Shown: piece by piece, positions 8,531 to 18,572 of the stretch
How positions within the stretch are numbered: the first letter of the stretch is position 1
Layout: the number at the start of each line of letters is the position of its first letter
NCBI RefSeq assembly: GCF_000219625.1
Contig: NC_018217.1
Span: forward strand, 1,426,001-1,490,000
Source: Zymoseptoria tritici IPO323
Taxonomy: Eukaryota > Ascomycota > Dothideomycetes > Mycosphaerellales > Mycosphaerellaceae
DNA length: 64,000 nt
Direction of reading: 5' to 3'
Position numbers and translations under genes: made by a program
The notes under the pieces: model-generated
What the model was told of the DNA's origin: nothing
The model's database searches: none
The model's input: only the letters and a program-made list of their open reading frames with translations

Positions 8531-11115
8531 ATGAGTTCTCATGTGTTGCTTGTCGCGGGACATGTTTCCTACGACCACTTGGTCTATCCAATGCAACCGG
8601 ACCATCCTCCAACCACCGTGATCGGCGAGAGCGAAGATGCGTCTCAGCTCGTCATTAGAGCCGGCGGAGCTGAAATCGTGGCTCAGTTGCTCACCGCTGC
8701 CGCGCCGCAATGGCCGTTCGAGGTCATAGGACCAAAATTGCAACCGCCAGCATCCAACAGCCTTAAGCACAATGCCTCGTCCGTGGTAGACCTGGAAGCA
8801 ACAGACACGTCTTTTCGAGTTATACGGAAAAGGCCAATTGCCAAATCTCCGCTCTGGCACGCTCCTCCAATTGAGCACATCAACGCGGCCAAAGCAAGTA
8901 CGGTCATTATATCAGGCTCAGGCGAGGCTTTGAGAGACGTTGAACCTGCGCTCGATTTTCTGCAGCGCGTCCGCCCGAGATACATCATTCATTACATGAC
9001 AAGACCTCTCGCGAGAGGACCTCTGTGGGATATCATCCGCGACGGACCCCGAACTCGAGACGGCATACCCGACCCTGATCATCTTGCCGTGATCATCGAA
9101 GCAGAAGACCTACGGGCAGAAGGCATTGCATTGAGCCGATCACTATCTTGGGAACAGACGACTGAGGACTTTGTTCGAAACTTGGGTTCCAACGGCAGAC
9201 TGGACACCCTCGTGACCTGCCCAAACCTGATTGTTCGCTTTGGCAGCGAAGGAGTAATCTATCATCGGGGCCGAGACGCGGCGGATCCAAAGCTGTATTT
9301 CCATCCCCGCCAAGTCGAGAACGGCACTCAGCAGTCAGAACAGGGCGGCCACATGGTATGTCACAATACTGCATTCACAGGGTACATTTACTGATCACAC
9401 GCAAGATTGGCCTTTCGTCAGCCTTCACGGCAGGGTTTGCTCTAGGGTTTGCATCAGAGTCGCCTCCCAATTGTGATAGAGGCATCCGTCTTGGAATCTC
9501 TGCTGTACGGAACATGGACAAAACGGGTTTCTTGACAAATGCAATCGATGAAGAACCAGACTACCCTATCGAAGCCATCGCTAAGAGCCTGACTCCCGAA
9601 AAGCGAATTTCGGTCGTGAGCGTACCATCGGGAAGAATCAGCTCTGGCGACACTTGGAACATTTTCGATGCAGTCACAGGCGATCACGCCGAGGTTGCTC
9701 GTCAAATCGTCACCACAGGCCCGGAGAAAGCACTGGCTCGATGCCCACTGCAACGATTCGGAGACCTTTACAGCGTGGAGAGGACCGAGCAGGAGAGTTT
9801 GAGAGCTGTCGTCGATGCAGTCCGCGAGCGTCTACGATCGAACAATCGACAGCCGACCTCCATCGGTCTACTGGGACCCTCAGGATCGGGGAAGAAGTTC
9901 GTGGCATCGAACCTAGCCAAACATTTCGCTGCCAACGCAAATGTGAAACAGCTGACTTTCAACGCTCGAATTCTGCGACCTGATGACCTCCTAGCGCTTT
10001 GCCATACCATACGGGATCAAACAGCAGCTGGCCTACTTACCGTGGTCTCCTTTGAGAACTTCGAGGCCGTTCTCCTGCCGGGGCACGAGCTTCTGAACGA
10101 CTTCTTGATACTAATGCGAGATGGACTTTTCACAGACCGCGGCCACGTTCGAAGTCTGGGTCACCCACTACTTTTCTTCCTGGTAAATCAGGAAGTCCCT
10201 ACAATGGACGGCGCGCCGACCCCGACAACACAAGATTTCGGCGGGCGTAAAGCTGTCGATGACTCCGTGCTACTGGACTACCTCCATGGCGTTGTTCGCA
10301 TATCGGGTCCAAACCAGTCGAGCGTTCATGACAAGATGTTTTGCATCCGCAGAGCTACTATGCTGCGTCAGATGCTGATACAAAAGTTTCCACACCTGGA
10401 GAAGAATGGCACCATCAAGATCGACGAGGCGGTCCTCCACGCGCTCCTTCTTGTCCCTGGATACAAGCATGGTCTTCGGTCACTTGACAAGATCTTGAGC
10501 ACCAGCCGACTGTCAGGAAGGACGAAATTCGACATATCAGCGTTACCACCCGAAGAACAACTGCAGCTCCATGTCGACGGTAGAATATTCATGAGCTTCT
10601 TAAGATCTCCCAAGCTCCCTGCCGCACTTCGAGAGAAGCTAGCTCATGGATTATTCGAGGCGTACAAGAAGAAGCGGATCGAAATGTCGCGCACGCCCTC
10701 TGAGAAGGAGGCACTCGAGTCTGATCCGTCCATGTATGATTGGGACGAGCTAGCTCCAGAACTCAAGGAGTCGACTCGTGCTCAAGCAGACGATATTCCT
10801 AGGAAACTGCGAGCAGTCAATTGCTTCATGCTCGGCTCTGAAAGGGGTGAACCTCTCATCCATGTCCCCGAGTTCACGGTTGAAGAGCTGGACATGCTTT
10901 CGGAAATGGAGCATGAAAGATTCAACGCTGAGAGACTACAGCGACAGTGGAGGATGGGCCCGAGAAGTTCGGGCAAGAGAACGACACCATTCTTGGTTCC
11001 TTGGAGAGATCTCAGCAAGGACTGGCAGGATGTCGACAGAGTCATGGTGGAGTGCGTGCCGCGGGTTCTGGCTACTGCGGGCTGGAAGATCTATCGCATG
11101 CAGGAGGAGATCTGA
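8531..11115 (+). CDS. PfkB-like / P-loop NTPase / RyR-domain fusion protein
   Basis: Exons 8531-9355 and 9406-11115, with a 50-bp intron (GTATGT...CGCAAG); 844 residues. Residues 1 to about 290 have the ribokinase/PfkB fold pattern: an N-terminal LLVAGHVSYDHLV strand and a C-terminal IGLSSAFTAGFALGF helix at 276-290. The family's GAGD catalytic motif is replaced by GLSS, so sugar-kinase activity is doubtful. A P-loop domain follows: GPSGSGKK at about 432-439, then LLTVVSFENFE and LLFFLVNQ as Walker B- and sensor-like strands. The C-terminus, about 777-838, carries EHERFNAERLQRQW, LVPWRDLSKDW and VPRVLATAGWKIYRM, matching RyR domains seen mainly in ryanodine receptors and bacterial proteins. 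Function unknown; a nucleotide- or ligand-sensing switch is my inference. Mdm10 follows 231 bp downstream. Confidence 0.8.
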
Positions 11116-11346
11116 TCTAGACTACTTGAAGCAAGCACGCATACACTCATATACCAACTGTTGTGTACCTCGTTCAAAGCGCCCTGCTCTTGTGTAGTTT
11201 TGATGCCTGAGGCAGAGATGGAGAGCTCCTTCCAAGGTTCCTTCAGCTCGAGCTTCCCTCGAACAGCATCTTCTTGCGACACGAGTAATTGTTCGCCAGC
11301 AGAACAATGCCTCCGCGTTCAACATGACAGCCCACTGTCGCCGAAC

Positions 11347-12525
11347 ATGTTGGATTTCATGGACTATGTCCAAGCGGCATTTTACCGCACATCGGGCTGG
11401 ACCATCGACAACAGCTATGCCTCCCTGACCACGACCTCGACGAATCTCCTTGACTTTCACATACCCCAAGGTATTCGCCTACACATCTCGTCTTTGTCTG
11501 CGCCGAACTTTGCAACAAGCTATACGCTCGGGAGTAGAGGCGTGGTAGATGGTTCATTGAGCTTCCTATACTCAAGTCGCGGGCTACGGGTGACCAGTCG
11601 CTCGAGAGATGTATATCTTACCACTCTGGTGAGAGGATACAGACACCTGAAAGAGCTGCGTGCGCCAGAATCGAAAGAAGTTTTTCAAAAGCGGATTGCA
11701 GAGGGTTCAGAGAGGAAAGATGCGTTGCTCTATGGAAGGCTGTATCTGCCCGCCAGTACATTGGAGGCGCTCTACATTCGTCGCATGTCTCCAACACGAC
11801 TACTGCGTTTGAACTGCGTGTCGGATGGTAGTCTGCCCAATGGTGGTACCGTGCTTGCATCGCTGCAGAATGACTACGGCAAGTATACGACAGAGTATTT
11901 GTACTCCACGGACTCCTCCTTGATCGGTTTTCGTGGACTTTACAATTTCGGCCACGACCCACGATATCCTGATCCACAATCCGCACATGTTCGCACGCCC
12001 GCCCATCCTTGGGACCACAGGAGCGGGCGACTGAGTGCAGGCGCGGAAGCGTATTTCAGCCCGATCAACAAGAGCGGAGGTGTAAGCACTGGTCTGCGTT
12101 TTGCAACCCTGCCAACTCACAGCGGCTTCCCGTACACGATGGCCTGCACGGTGAACCCTTTGATGGGGAATTTAAGCTCCACATATGCAGTCAAGGCCGG
12201 GCCGAACTTGGCACTTTGCTCGCGATTCGATTTCAACGTATACAGTTACGAGAGCGACGTGGTGGTGGGAGTGGAGTTGTGGCAGAGAAAGCAGCCACCC
12301 GCGGAGCTGGAATGGGCGGTCAAGAAGATGCGTTCTGGTTGGATCAAGGCGGAGGACGACGTCACTGGGATATTGAAGGCGCGCATGGACAACCATGGGA
12401 AGGTCGGGCTACTATGGGAATGCAGGGTGAAAGAACTGCTATGCAGCGTCGGTGCTGGCTTCGATCTGAAGAAGAGAGAAGACATGCTGGGTAAAGTTGG
12501 TCTTGAGATCAGCTACTCAAGCTGA
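11347..12525 (+). CDS. mdm10: Mitochondrial distribution and morphology protein 10
   Basis: Single exon, 392 residues. The N-terminus MLDFMDYVQAAFYRTSGW and the block RLHISSLSAPNFATSYTLG followed by VDGSLSFLYSS are characteristic of Mdm10. This is a beta-barrel of the mitochondrial outer membrane, part of the ERMES ER-mitochondria tether with Mmm1, Mdm12 and Mdm34, and also of the SAM complex that assembles outer-membrane barrels. I chose the ATG at 11347 because it gives the family's conserved start; the frame is open upstream to 11161, but that extension shows no conservation. The protein is somewhat shorter than many Eurotiomycete homologues. No introns are needed. It closes with amphipathic strands as expected for a barrel. 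Confidence 0.93.
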   Translation: MLDFMDYVQAAFYRTSGWTIDNSYASLTTTSTNLLDFHIPQGIRLHISSLSAPNFATSYTLGSRGVVDGSLSFLYSSRGLRVTSRSRDVYLTTLVRGYRHLKELRAPESKEVFQKRIAEGSERKDALLYGRLYLPASTLEALYIRRMSPTRLLRLNCVSDGSLPNGGTVLASLQNDYGKYTTEYLYSTDSSLIGFRGLYNFGHDPRYPDPQSAHVRTPAHPWDHRSGRLSAGAEAYFSPINKSGGVSTGLRFATLPTHSGFPYTMACTVNPLMGNLSSTYAVKAGPNLALCSRFDFNVYSYESDVVVGVELWQRKQPPAELEWAVKKMRSGWIKAEDDVTGILKARMDNHGKVGLLWECRVKELLCSVGAGFDLKKREDMLGKVGLEISYSS

Positions 12526-13156
12526 GGTGGGACGTCATCACAGACGAGACTGGTCGACTGGTGACCACTATCCCGCTAAGCGCGAGCCCCTGCAGCGCCC
12601 GACATGAGATCGCTCGGACGGTCTTTGCTCAACCCGTTAAGAGGGCTTAATTGTGGCTCCTTCAGAAGAGCCGCAAGGCAGGCCGACGCGGTATATGATG
12701 CAAGACTTTCGATCGATCAGGCTGCACAGATGCAATACTAGGCTACTAGCCAAAAGAAAGTCATTCGACAGGCTATCTTCTGCTCCATTCGCGAGGTTGT
12801 CATTCGAGCAAACGCGTTCCCGTGCAGCCATCCGACGGTCCCCAGCCATCTCCAATTGCACCGTGAGCATTGGCCTTGAAGCATGTTTCACGTCAAAAGC
12901 ACGCTAGTCTGTCGGGACAAAGGCAGAGTGGTCAAAGTGCCCTGTTCGCATGGCCCTGCGAAAGCTGATGCGAACGCTGCTGCGAACACTCTCCTCCGAA
13001 CACCTAACACAGGTTGCCTGCAACTACGGTACTGCAGCGGCATTCTGACTTGTCGTGCGACCTGCTTTTGTGCAGGAATACATTTCTACTGAGCATCATC
13101 ATCAGATCGATACAAGATCAAGCCGAATTGTCGGCTCATCGCCAATCGCAGGAACC
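12526..13156. other. Intergenic region
   Basis: About 630 bp between mdm10 and the next plus-strand gene. It should contain the mdm10 3' end and the downstream promoter. An open frame runs in from 13055 to the chosen start at 13157, but its residues look like translated leader. No RNA gene or repeat is visible. Confidence 0.45.
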
Positions 13157-14206
13157 ATGACCGACGAAGAGAGCTGGCAGAAGCCTCTGGACGGCTTGGA
13201 CGCTATCTCAGACTTCAACGACAAATTTGACTCCATCCAGAACGATGTTACCCTCGATGCGCTGTTAGGGTTCACCGATCCGGCGACTCCGACCAACACA
13301 CAAGGCACCTTTGATAATGTCACCTACAGCGCCGGCGATAGCGCCAATGGGCTCAACCAACCTCTCATGGCGGACACCAATCCATTCCACCCATACCCAG
13401 AAGATTTCGGAAACCGAGCTCCCAGCAGTCCATACTTTCAGTCCGTGGAGGCGGTCCCGTCGCATCAGCAGGTCTATCAGCCTTCGCCATTCCACAACAA
13501 TGCGCATCGACGCTCAGTCTCAGAGCCACCTGGAATGAACGCACCGCCGATGACCTTCCATCGCGAGCGTCACTATCTCGGCAACCCTGTGGCACCAAGA
13601 GCTATGCCTCTGAAGAGTCAGCCAAAGCCCAAGCAGCCACGCTCTCACCCGTACGCGCGCGGCAGAGTCCAGCAGTCTCCATTGCAGGTGTATCCACCAC
13701 AGCCGCCGCAGTATCATCAGCAGCATCAGCAGGAGCAGCTACCACCGCAGCATCGTCCGCACATGCAGCGCTCGCATACGACGCAACCTTTCCATGGTCC
13801 AACCAGTGTGCCGTATACCGCGCCATCGCAGCACTACAACCAGTTCATACCGCTCGTGCAGCCGCATACAATTCCTACTTCGATGCCCGTGCCGATGGCG
13901 ACGCCGGATGTTTCGCAGTACACTCAAGCTCGTTTGTGCACGCCAACGCCTCAGACGCCTCCTCTCCAGCAACAATCCATGATTGATCCGAGCTTGACCG
14001 GGTCGACAGGAGATCGGAGTATGGGAATGCGTAGCGACTCTGGAAAGACGATGAGCATTCCGGTCACGGTGGATGAATTGAAGGAGATGATTTCTGAAGC
14101 GGTGAGAGTCGCATTCTTTGGAGAGGATAAGTCGATGAAGGAGGAGAAGAACGTCGGCCGATCGGAAGTTGGGACTCCGAATGTGGAGAAGGATATTGTG
14201 GTGTAG
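13157..14206 (+). CDS. Hypothetical Gln/Pro-rich disordered protein
   Basis: Single exon of 349 residues starting MTDEESWQKPLDG. I do not recognise the family. An acidic N-terminal part (1-60) leads into a central region dominated by Pro, Gln and His, including runs such as PPQPPQYHQQHQQEQLPPQ. A short ordered-looking segment near the C-terminus, PVTVDELKEMISEAVRVAFF, could form an amphipathic helix. No signal peptide, membrane segment or zinc motif is visible. The frame is open to 13055, but the ATG at 13157 has the better context (aaccATGa) and a protein-like N-terminus. The composition fits a transcriptional or RNA-associated scaffold, though nothing in the sequence proves this. Confidence 0.6.
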   Translation: MTDEESWQKPLDGLDAISDFNDKFDSIQNDVTLDALLGFTDPATPTNTQGTFDNVTYSAGDSANGLNQPLMADTNPFHPYPEDFGNRAPSSPYFQSVEAVPSHQQVYQPSPFHNNAHRRSVSEPPGMNAPPMTFHRERHYLGNPVAPRAMPLKSQPKPKQPRSHPYARGRVQQSPLQVYPPQPPQYHQQHQQEQLPPQHRPHMQRSHTTQPFHGPTSVPYTAPSQHYNQFIPLVQPHTIPTSMPVPMATPDVSQYTQARLCTPTPQTPPLQQQSMIDPSLTGSTGDRSMGMRSDSGKTMSIPVTVDELKEMISEAVRVAFFGEDKSMKEEKNVGRSEVGTPNVEKDIVV

Positions 14207-14890
14207 GGAGAATTCGGAGAGAGCGTCAATGCTGGTGGTGCTGTCGCTAAGAGCGGCTAGATATTGCAGAGCGGAGTAATATATGGCAGCTCAAGGAATA
14301 GACACTGATAGATAGACTGGGCAGCATCACTGCTACGAGGAATGATTGCCACTGCTCCGACGTTCTCGAAATCTCGTGCCTTCGTTGCCCATACTTAGGA
14401 GGGCCAAACATCCCATTGTTCTTGACCCATCATGCTTCAAACGTGGTGCGATCTAATCATGGAGGTCGTTTGATTCGCCAAAGGATGTGTCAAGCACACT
14501 CCGCACGAACGATGTACGTCCTCGTGGGCTTTGATTGACGATTTTGTCGAGATCAGAGGATAGTTGAAACACTTCCCGTCGCTGATTGGGCGGTGGGTGG
14601 CCGTGATGTCCATCATGGACAGAATGCGGAAAACCTCAGGCTCCGATTCCGCCTCGAGCGTGAATGCGACGCAAAACCCAGTTTGGTCCCATTGAGAACG
14701 ATGTACAGCTTCAGTTCGGACCTCAACCACGCCTGATTGTGCCACAATCGCGAGTGGCATGCGCATAAGTCCGAGATCTTCGGGGGTCCCGATGGGCGGT
14801 AAGGTACCCACATAGATCGCAGCTATCCTCGATTGTTGCCTCTCCTGGTAGACGTGCAATGTTGGATATGCATGACAGCACAGTGCTCCT
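14207..14890. other. Convergent intergenic region with an uncertain minus-strand frame
   Basis: About 680 bp between convergent genes. A 154-codon minus-strand frame (14437-14901) overlaps the 3' end of the neighbouring gene by 11 bp. It shows no recognisable motif and contains scattered Cys and His without pattern. I could not support it as a gene. Confidence 0.4.
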
Positions 14891-15382
14891 TCAATCCTCA
14901 TCTTCCTCTTCCTTGACCTTGCCTTGATTCCACACTTCCCAAATCTGGTCCATGATCATGTCCCCGAATCCTTTGCCCTCCTCGACATCTTCTTTGATCT
15001 CTTTCTCCCGCTGAACCTTCCATGCTTCACGTTGGCTCTGCAATGCACGAGCATCGTCTGCAGCTGACTCCCTCGCCTGCTTTTGCACCTCGCTAAGGAC
15101 CGGACTACCCTGCGATGAAGCCTCCACCGCCATTGGCTGCCTTTGCTGCCGTACAACGTGTTGCCATATTGATCTCCCGCTCGATTCTTGTATCAGATGG
15201 TTCGCGGAGAATCCTGTCAGTCCGAATAGTGTGAATGTGTAGAGGTCCAATTTGCGAGGTGGAAGCACCGCGAGTAGCGGACATGCTACAAGGGCGACGA
15301 GGGCGACATTGTGGGCGATTTTCGTCGCTTTCTCGACTTCGGGTGGTATTGGATGTCGCCGGGGAGCTTCTGAATCTGACAT
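14891..15382 (-). CDS. Small conserved fungal membrane protein
   Basis: Single exon of 163 residues. Two hydrophobic segments lie near residues 23-43 (HNVALVALVACPLLAVL) and 47-66 (LYTFTLFGLTGFSANHLI). The second half is a charged helix ending KEIKEDVEEGKGFGDMIMDQIWEVWNQGK, a block I recognise from fungal proteins often labelled 'rhomboid family membrane protein', although it is far too short and lacks the Ser-His dyad of a rhomboid protease. A role in an organelle membrane is possible but not shown. The start MSDSEAPRRHPIPPEVEKA is the first ATG. Confidence 0.75.
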   Translation of the reverse strand: MSDSEAPRRHPIPPEVEKATKIAHNVALVALVACPLLAVLPPRKLDLYTFTLFGLTGFSANHLIQESSGRSIWQHVVRQQRQPMAVEASSQGSPVLSEVQKQARESAADDARALQSQREAWKVQREKEIKEDVEEGKGFGDMIMDQIWEVWNQGKVKEEEDED

Positions 15383-15726
15383 TGTTGTGTATCGTAGTTG
15401 TTGAAGCTCTGTCTGGACAATTTATTTTGTCACATGCGAGCAGTCGACAGGTCATAGCTGTCCGCGCTAGTAAACCTTAAAATGGAAGGTGTTCATTTGG
15501 AACGAGAAGAGGCATATACACTTGCTGAACTTCTGATGCCCTTTGAAGGAGTATATTCTGGTGTAGTTGTAGCTCGACACAGATTGTAGCCGGCCGTTCC
15601 CCGTCGGTTTGAAGTTGGCTGTGGACGAAAGTCTGCTTAAGAACACCCTCGGCTGGCCGGCCCCTTCTCTTACGTAACAGTAGCACGGAGGATCATATAC
15701 GGTATGCTGAGCATGTCTTAACCATC

Positions 15727-15841
15727 GGCGCTGTAGCAAAGTGGTTACTGCGATTGACTCGAACGATACGGGTCTCATTGGACCTTATATCGCTGATATC
15801 AATTCTCCTCGGAGGCGCAGGTTCGAGTCCTGCCGGCGTCG
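15727..15841 (+). tRNA. tRNA-Ser(CGA) with a 34-nt intron
   Basis: Acceptor arms GGCGCTG (15727-15733) and CGGCGTC (15834-15840) pair at all seven positions with two G-U pairs; discriminator G at 15841 is typical of eukaryotic tRNA-Ser. The A box TAGCAAAGTGG (15734-15744) and B box GGTTCGAGTCC (15820-15830) fit the polymerase III consensus. The anticodon stem ATTGA/TCAAT encloses CTCGAA, giving anticodon CGA at 15760-15762. The intron is 15764-15797, immediately 3' of position 37 as in nuclear tRNA genes. A long variable arm (CTCC-TC-GGAG) supports serine. It decodes UCG codons. Confidence 0.93.
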
Positions 15842-15852
15842 TGAAGCTATGC

Positions 15853-15857
15853 TTTTT
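15853..15857 (+). terminator. RNA polymerase III terminator
   Basis: A run of five T residues 12 bp after the end of the tRNA-Ser gene, the usual polymerase III stop signal. Confidence 0.75.
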
Positions 15858-16226
15858 GCCCGTCGAATGAACTACTTTTCGTCCTATTTGGTCAACAATT
15901 GCGGATGCAATGGCTGAAACCATTTTGCTATTGTGTAGAGGAGAATATCTTTTTGTCCGGTCGTATGGCGTTTTCCTGGGTTCCGACTGTTGATAACACC
16001 ACAAATTGTGGACAAAGCATCGAATGTGCGACCCCATTGCTGAGTTCTTGTACTAATGCGTAGAGTTCGTGTACTGTTGCGTATATACGGACGCCATCGT
16101 CCCCTAATCTCTGAAGAGACGATGTCGACATATGGTCTTTTACTTTGACTTGACCGCTTGTAGTCGATGATCGCAGAATGAGGGAAGGAATACGGACAAA
16201 GGAGGCAAGAGGCAATACATCTTTTG

Positions 16227-16260
16227 ATGGTCTGCACACAATGCCAGATGTGCAGACCAT
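16227..16260. repeat. Perfect 12-bp inverted repeat (hairpin)
   Basis: Arms atggtctgcaca (16227-16238) and its exact reverse complement (16249-16260) flank a 10-nt spacer. It lies about 135 bp beyond the MFS transporter stop codon, so it could fold in that gene's 3' UTR or mark the end of transcription. Confidence 0.7.
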
Positions 16261-16394
16261 TCGCTTTTCATTTCGATACACTTCAAGCCTGAACCGAGCC
16301 GAGAATGTGCTGTGGAAGACAATCGAGCAATATACTCTCTCTCGTCGATGCATATCAAAATTGTAGCGGTAAACCCAAAGCAGGTAGTAAGGTC

Positions 16395-18130
16395 TCATAC
16401 ACTCCTCTTCCCTCTACTTTCAAATGGCAATGCCAGACTCAAAACAATCAGCAATCCGAAAAGTCCTGCGCAGACAAACAGAGGAGCCGTGGTCTCCACG
16501 TTCGCATAGCTTCCGATCAAGACGCCAATAATGCCTCCGACTCGATTCATAACAACACACAGTCCGTAGCCCGTCGCACGGTGTGCACTTGGGAGAATTT
16601 CAGGGGTGTATGCGTAGATCTATTCGCTATCAGTTTCGTACGCGGTACATTATTCCTACATCAACAATCCTGTGAGGTTGACTCACCGTGCCATAGTAGA
16701 TATTGCTTGCGGCCGTGATCGTCGCACTCACGGCGAGATTCTGCGCCGGCGTTTTGATTTGTGTGTACCTGCTCCATGTCAGCCAGAGAAGCGACTCAGC
16801 GTGATAATCCTCACCCAAACTGCAACGCCATAGTCGACCCAGCTCCAATCGCAAGTGTCCCGCGTCGACCCAGCCAGCGTGTCTCCACCAACACGGCGGC
16901 TATGATGGGCCCAGCAAGTCCGACAACGTGGTTGATGGCATAATCACGCCAAGTGGTGTCCAGAGAGGCATCACCAACGTGTGCTCCGCGGGACTTCAGG
17001 TAGTAAGGCAGAAACACGGAGTACAGCGGCGACACCATGCCGATGACGAACCAATTCAAAATAATCATCACCGTCGAATAGGCCAGTATCTTCGTCTCAA
17101 AGAGGCCCCCGAAATGCTTCTTCAAGCGGAATGCCGACCACACGGACTTCTCGGTGTGCAAGACTTGACCTTGAGCTTGCAAGTCTTGAGCCGTCAGGGT
17201 GATGGGACGGCCGTATTTGTTCGATAGTGCTTCCAGCCCCTTGAAAGCTTCCTCGTCTCGATTTTGACTGACCAGCCATTTTGGTGTTTGGGGCATCTTG
17301 ACTACCACAACCCGAAGAATGGACAAGCCCAGCACCAAAGATCCGATAGTGATGTGGATGTATCGCCAGCCCATGTTATCTGCGTTCGAGCAGGATGCGG
17401 GTGTCGCATCAGGTGGACAGCTAAACTTGCTCAAGAAAGCCCAGGCCAGCAGACCTGTGATTGTGTATCCCACAGCCCACCACACTGCCAGGAAGGTAAC
17501 AAGCCAGGCATGTGACGAAGGCAGAAACTCCAGGAAATTTGTGGCATCTAATATGTAGTTCCCTCCAGCACCAGCCGAGTAGAGTGCGACCCTTATCATA
17601 TTATCAGCAGGTGCATATCTCTTAAGAAGTGTGTTGCCTCACATTGCTGCGAAAGAGATGTAATTGGGCATGCCACCCGCTACAAGCACAAAAATAGCAC
17701 AGGAGAATAAGGACGTATTGAAAGCAATCTTCCGTCCGATGATGTCCGCGGTAAATCCCCATCCCGCAGCGCCGACAAGCAGGCCAACTTGCGAAGCGAG
17801 GGCGATGCCCTTGATTCTCTTGGAGGGAGCGCCGTATTGTTGAGTCACAGCAGTCTGTGCGATCGAATGACACACGATCAGAGCGCTGTCTGCGGCATAC
17901 CCAAATCCGAGGACGAAAAACAGCTTCCAGTGGAAGCGAGTCATGCCGATTTCGTCGAGTGCTGAATTGATGAGGGACATCTTGCTGGCAAGGACGCGAT
18001 CGGTCGCGTTGATGTCGATCACCTCTGATTCTTTCGAGATTTCCGCGGTATTCTCTCGTTTTGTCTCATCAGAGTGGAAGCCATTGCTGTGGCTAGCATC
18101 GAGCTCTTCTGAGAAAGGCTCTTTCGACAT
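16395..18130 (-). CDS. Major facilitator superfamily transporter
   Basis: Exons on the minus strand: 18130-17643, 17591-16815, 16768-16687 and 16619-16395; introns of 51, 46 and 67 bp. The product is 523 residues. After a polar tail, the first helix follows FHWKLFFVLGFGYAADSALI, and the loop 2-3 signature reads GWGFTADIIGRKIAF, the MFS G-x3-D-x2-GRK motif. Two bundles of helices are separated by a charged loop (about 260-320), and the last exon holds the conserved IYAYTPEILPSAHRATGYG segment and final helices, typical of the sugar/organic-anion (SV2/SVOP-like) branch. Its start is about 440 bp from the 3' end of acetoacetyl-CoA synthetase, on the same strand. The substrate is unknown; a carboxylate is plausible from context only. 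Confidence 0.88.
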
Positions 18131-18572
18131 TTTGCTCGACCTGTTGCGGCGAAACGAATGTCAGATGCAGAGTCGAGGCGAGTGGAAGAGAAAGCGGAGA
18201 AGAGAGCGGGTTTTATCGTTATTTTGCATGGATGAGTTGGAGCGGTTCGTCAGGGCTTGCATCATAATGGAGGTGTACCGCTGTTCATACACCCAAAATT
18301 TGGGAGAGATGCAGCCTTGCGCGAGCCATCCTGGTCATGGCGTTTCCTTTGCTGAACCATAGTTGGGCAATGTACAGCGTGCGAACGCATTGGAGTAATC
18401 GCCTAGGCGTGAGGGCTTACAGGCCTCCATCGTTCAATTTTCTTTCAAACAGGCCGTTGATCGCAGGCCAGGATAGGGCGATGACTTCTCTGATGCATTC
18501 GCATGCTATATGCAAGCAGGAAACCTTGGTAAGCTGTGCATTCGATGCCACACGTGCAACTTATTGCGGTAT
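18131..18572. other. Intergenic region upstream of the MFS gene
   Basis: About 440 bp holding the MFS gene promoter and the 3' end of the acetoacetyl-CoA synthetase gene. No further feature is visible. Confidence 0.5.

Noticed and set aside
9005..9018. 14-bp perfect palindrome cctctcgcgagagg
   Set aside because: It lies inside the coding exon of the PfkB/RyR gene and encodes ordinary residues; short enough to occur by chance.
11161..11346. In-frame N-terminal extension of mdm10
   Set aside because: The Mdm10 family begins at MLDFMDYV; the 62 upstream codons have no family character.
14437..14901. 154-codon minus-strand frame overlapping the 3' end of the small membrane protein gene
   Set aside because: No motif, irregular composition and an 11-bp overlap with a better supported gene; probably chance.
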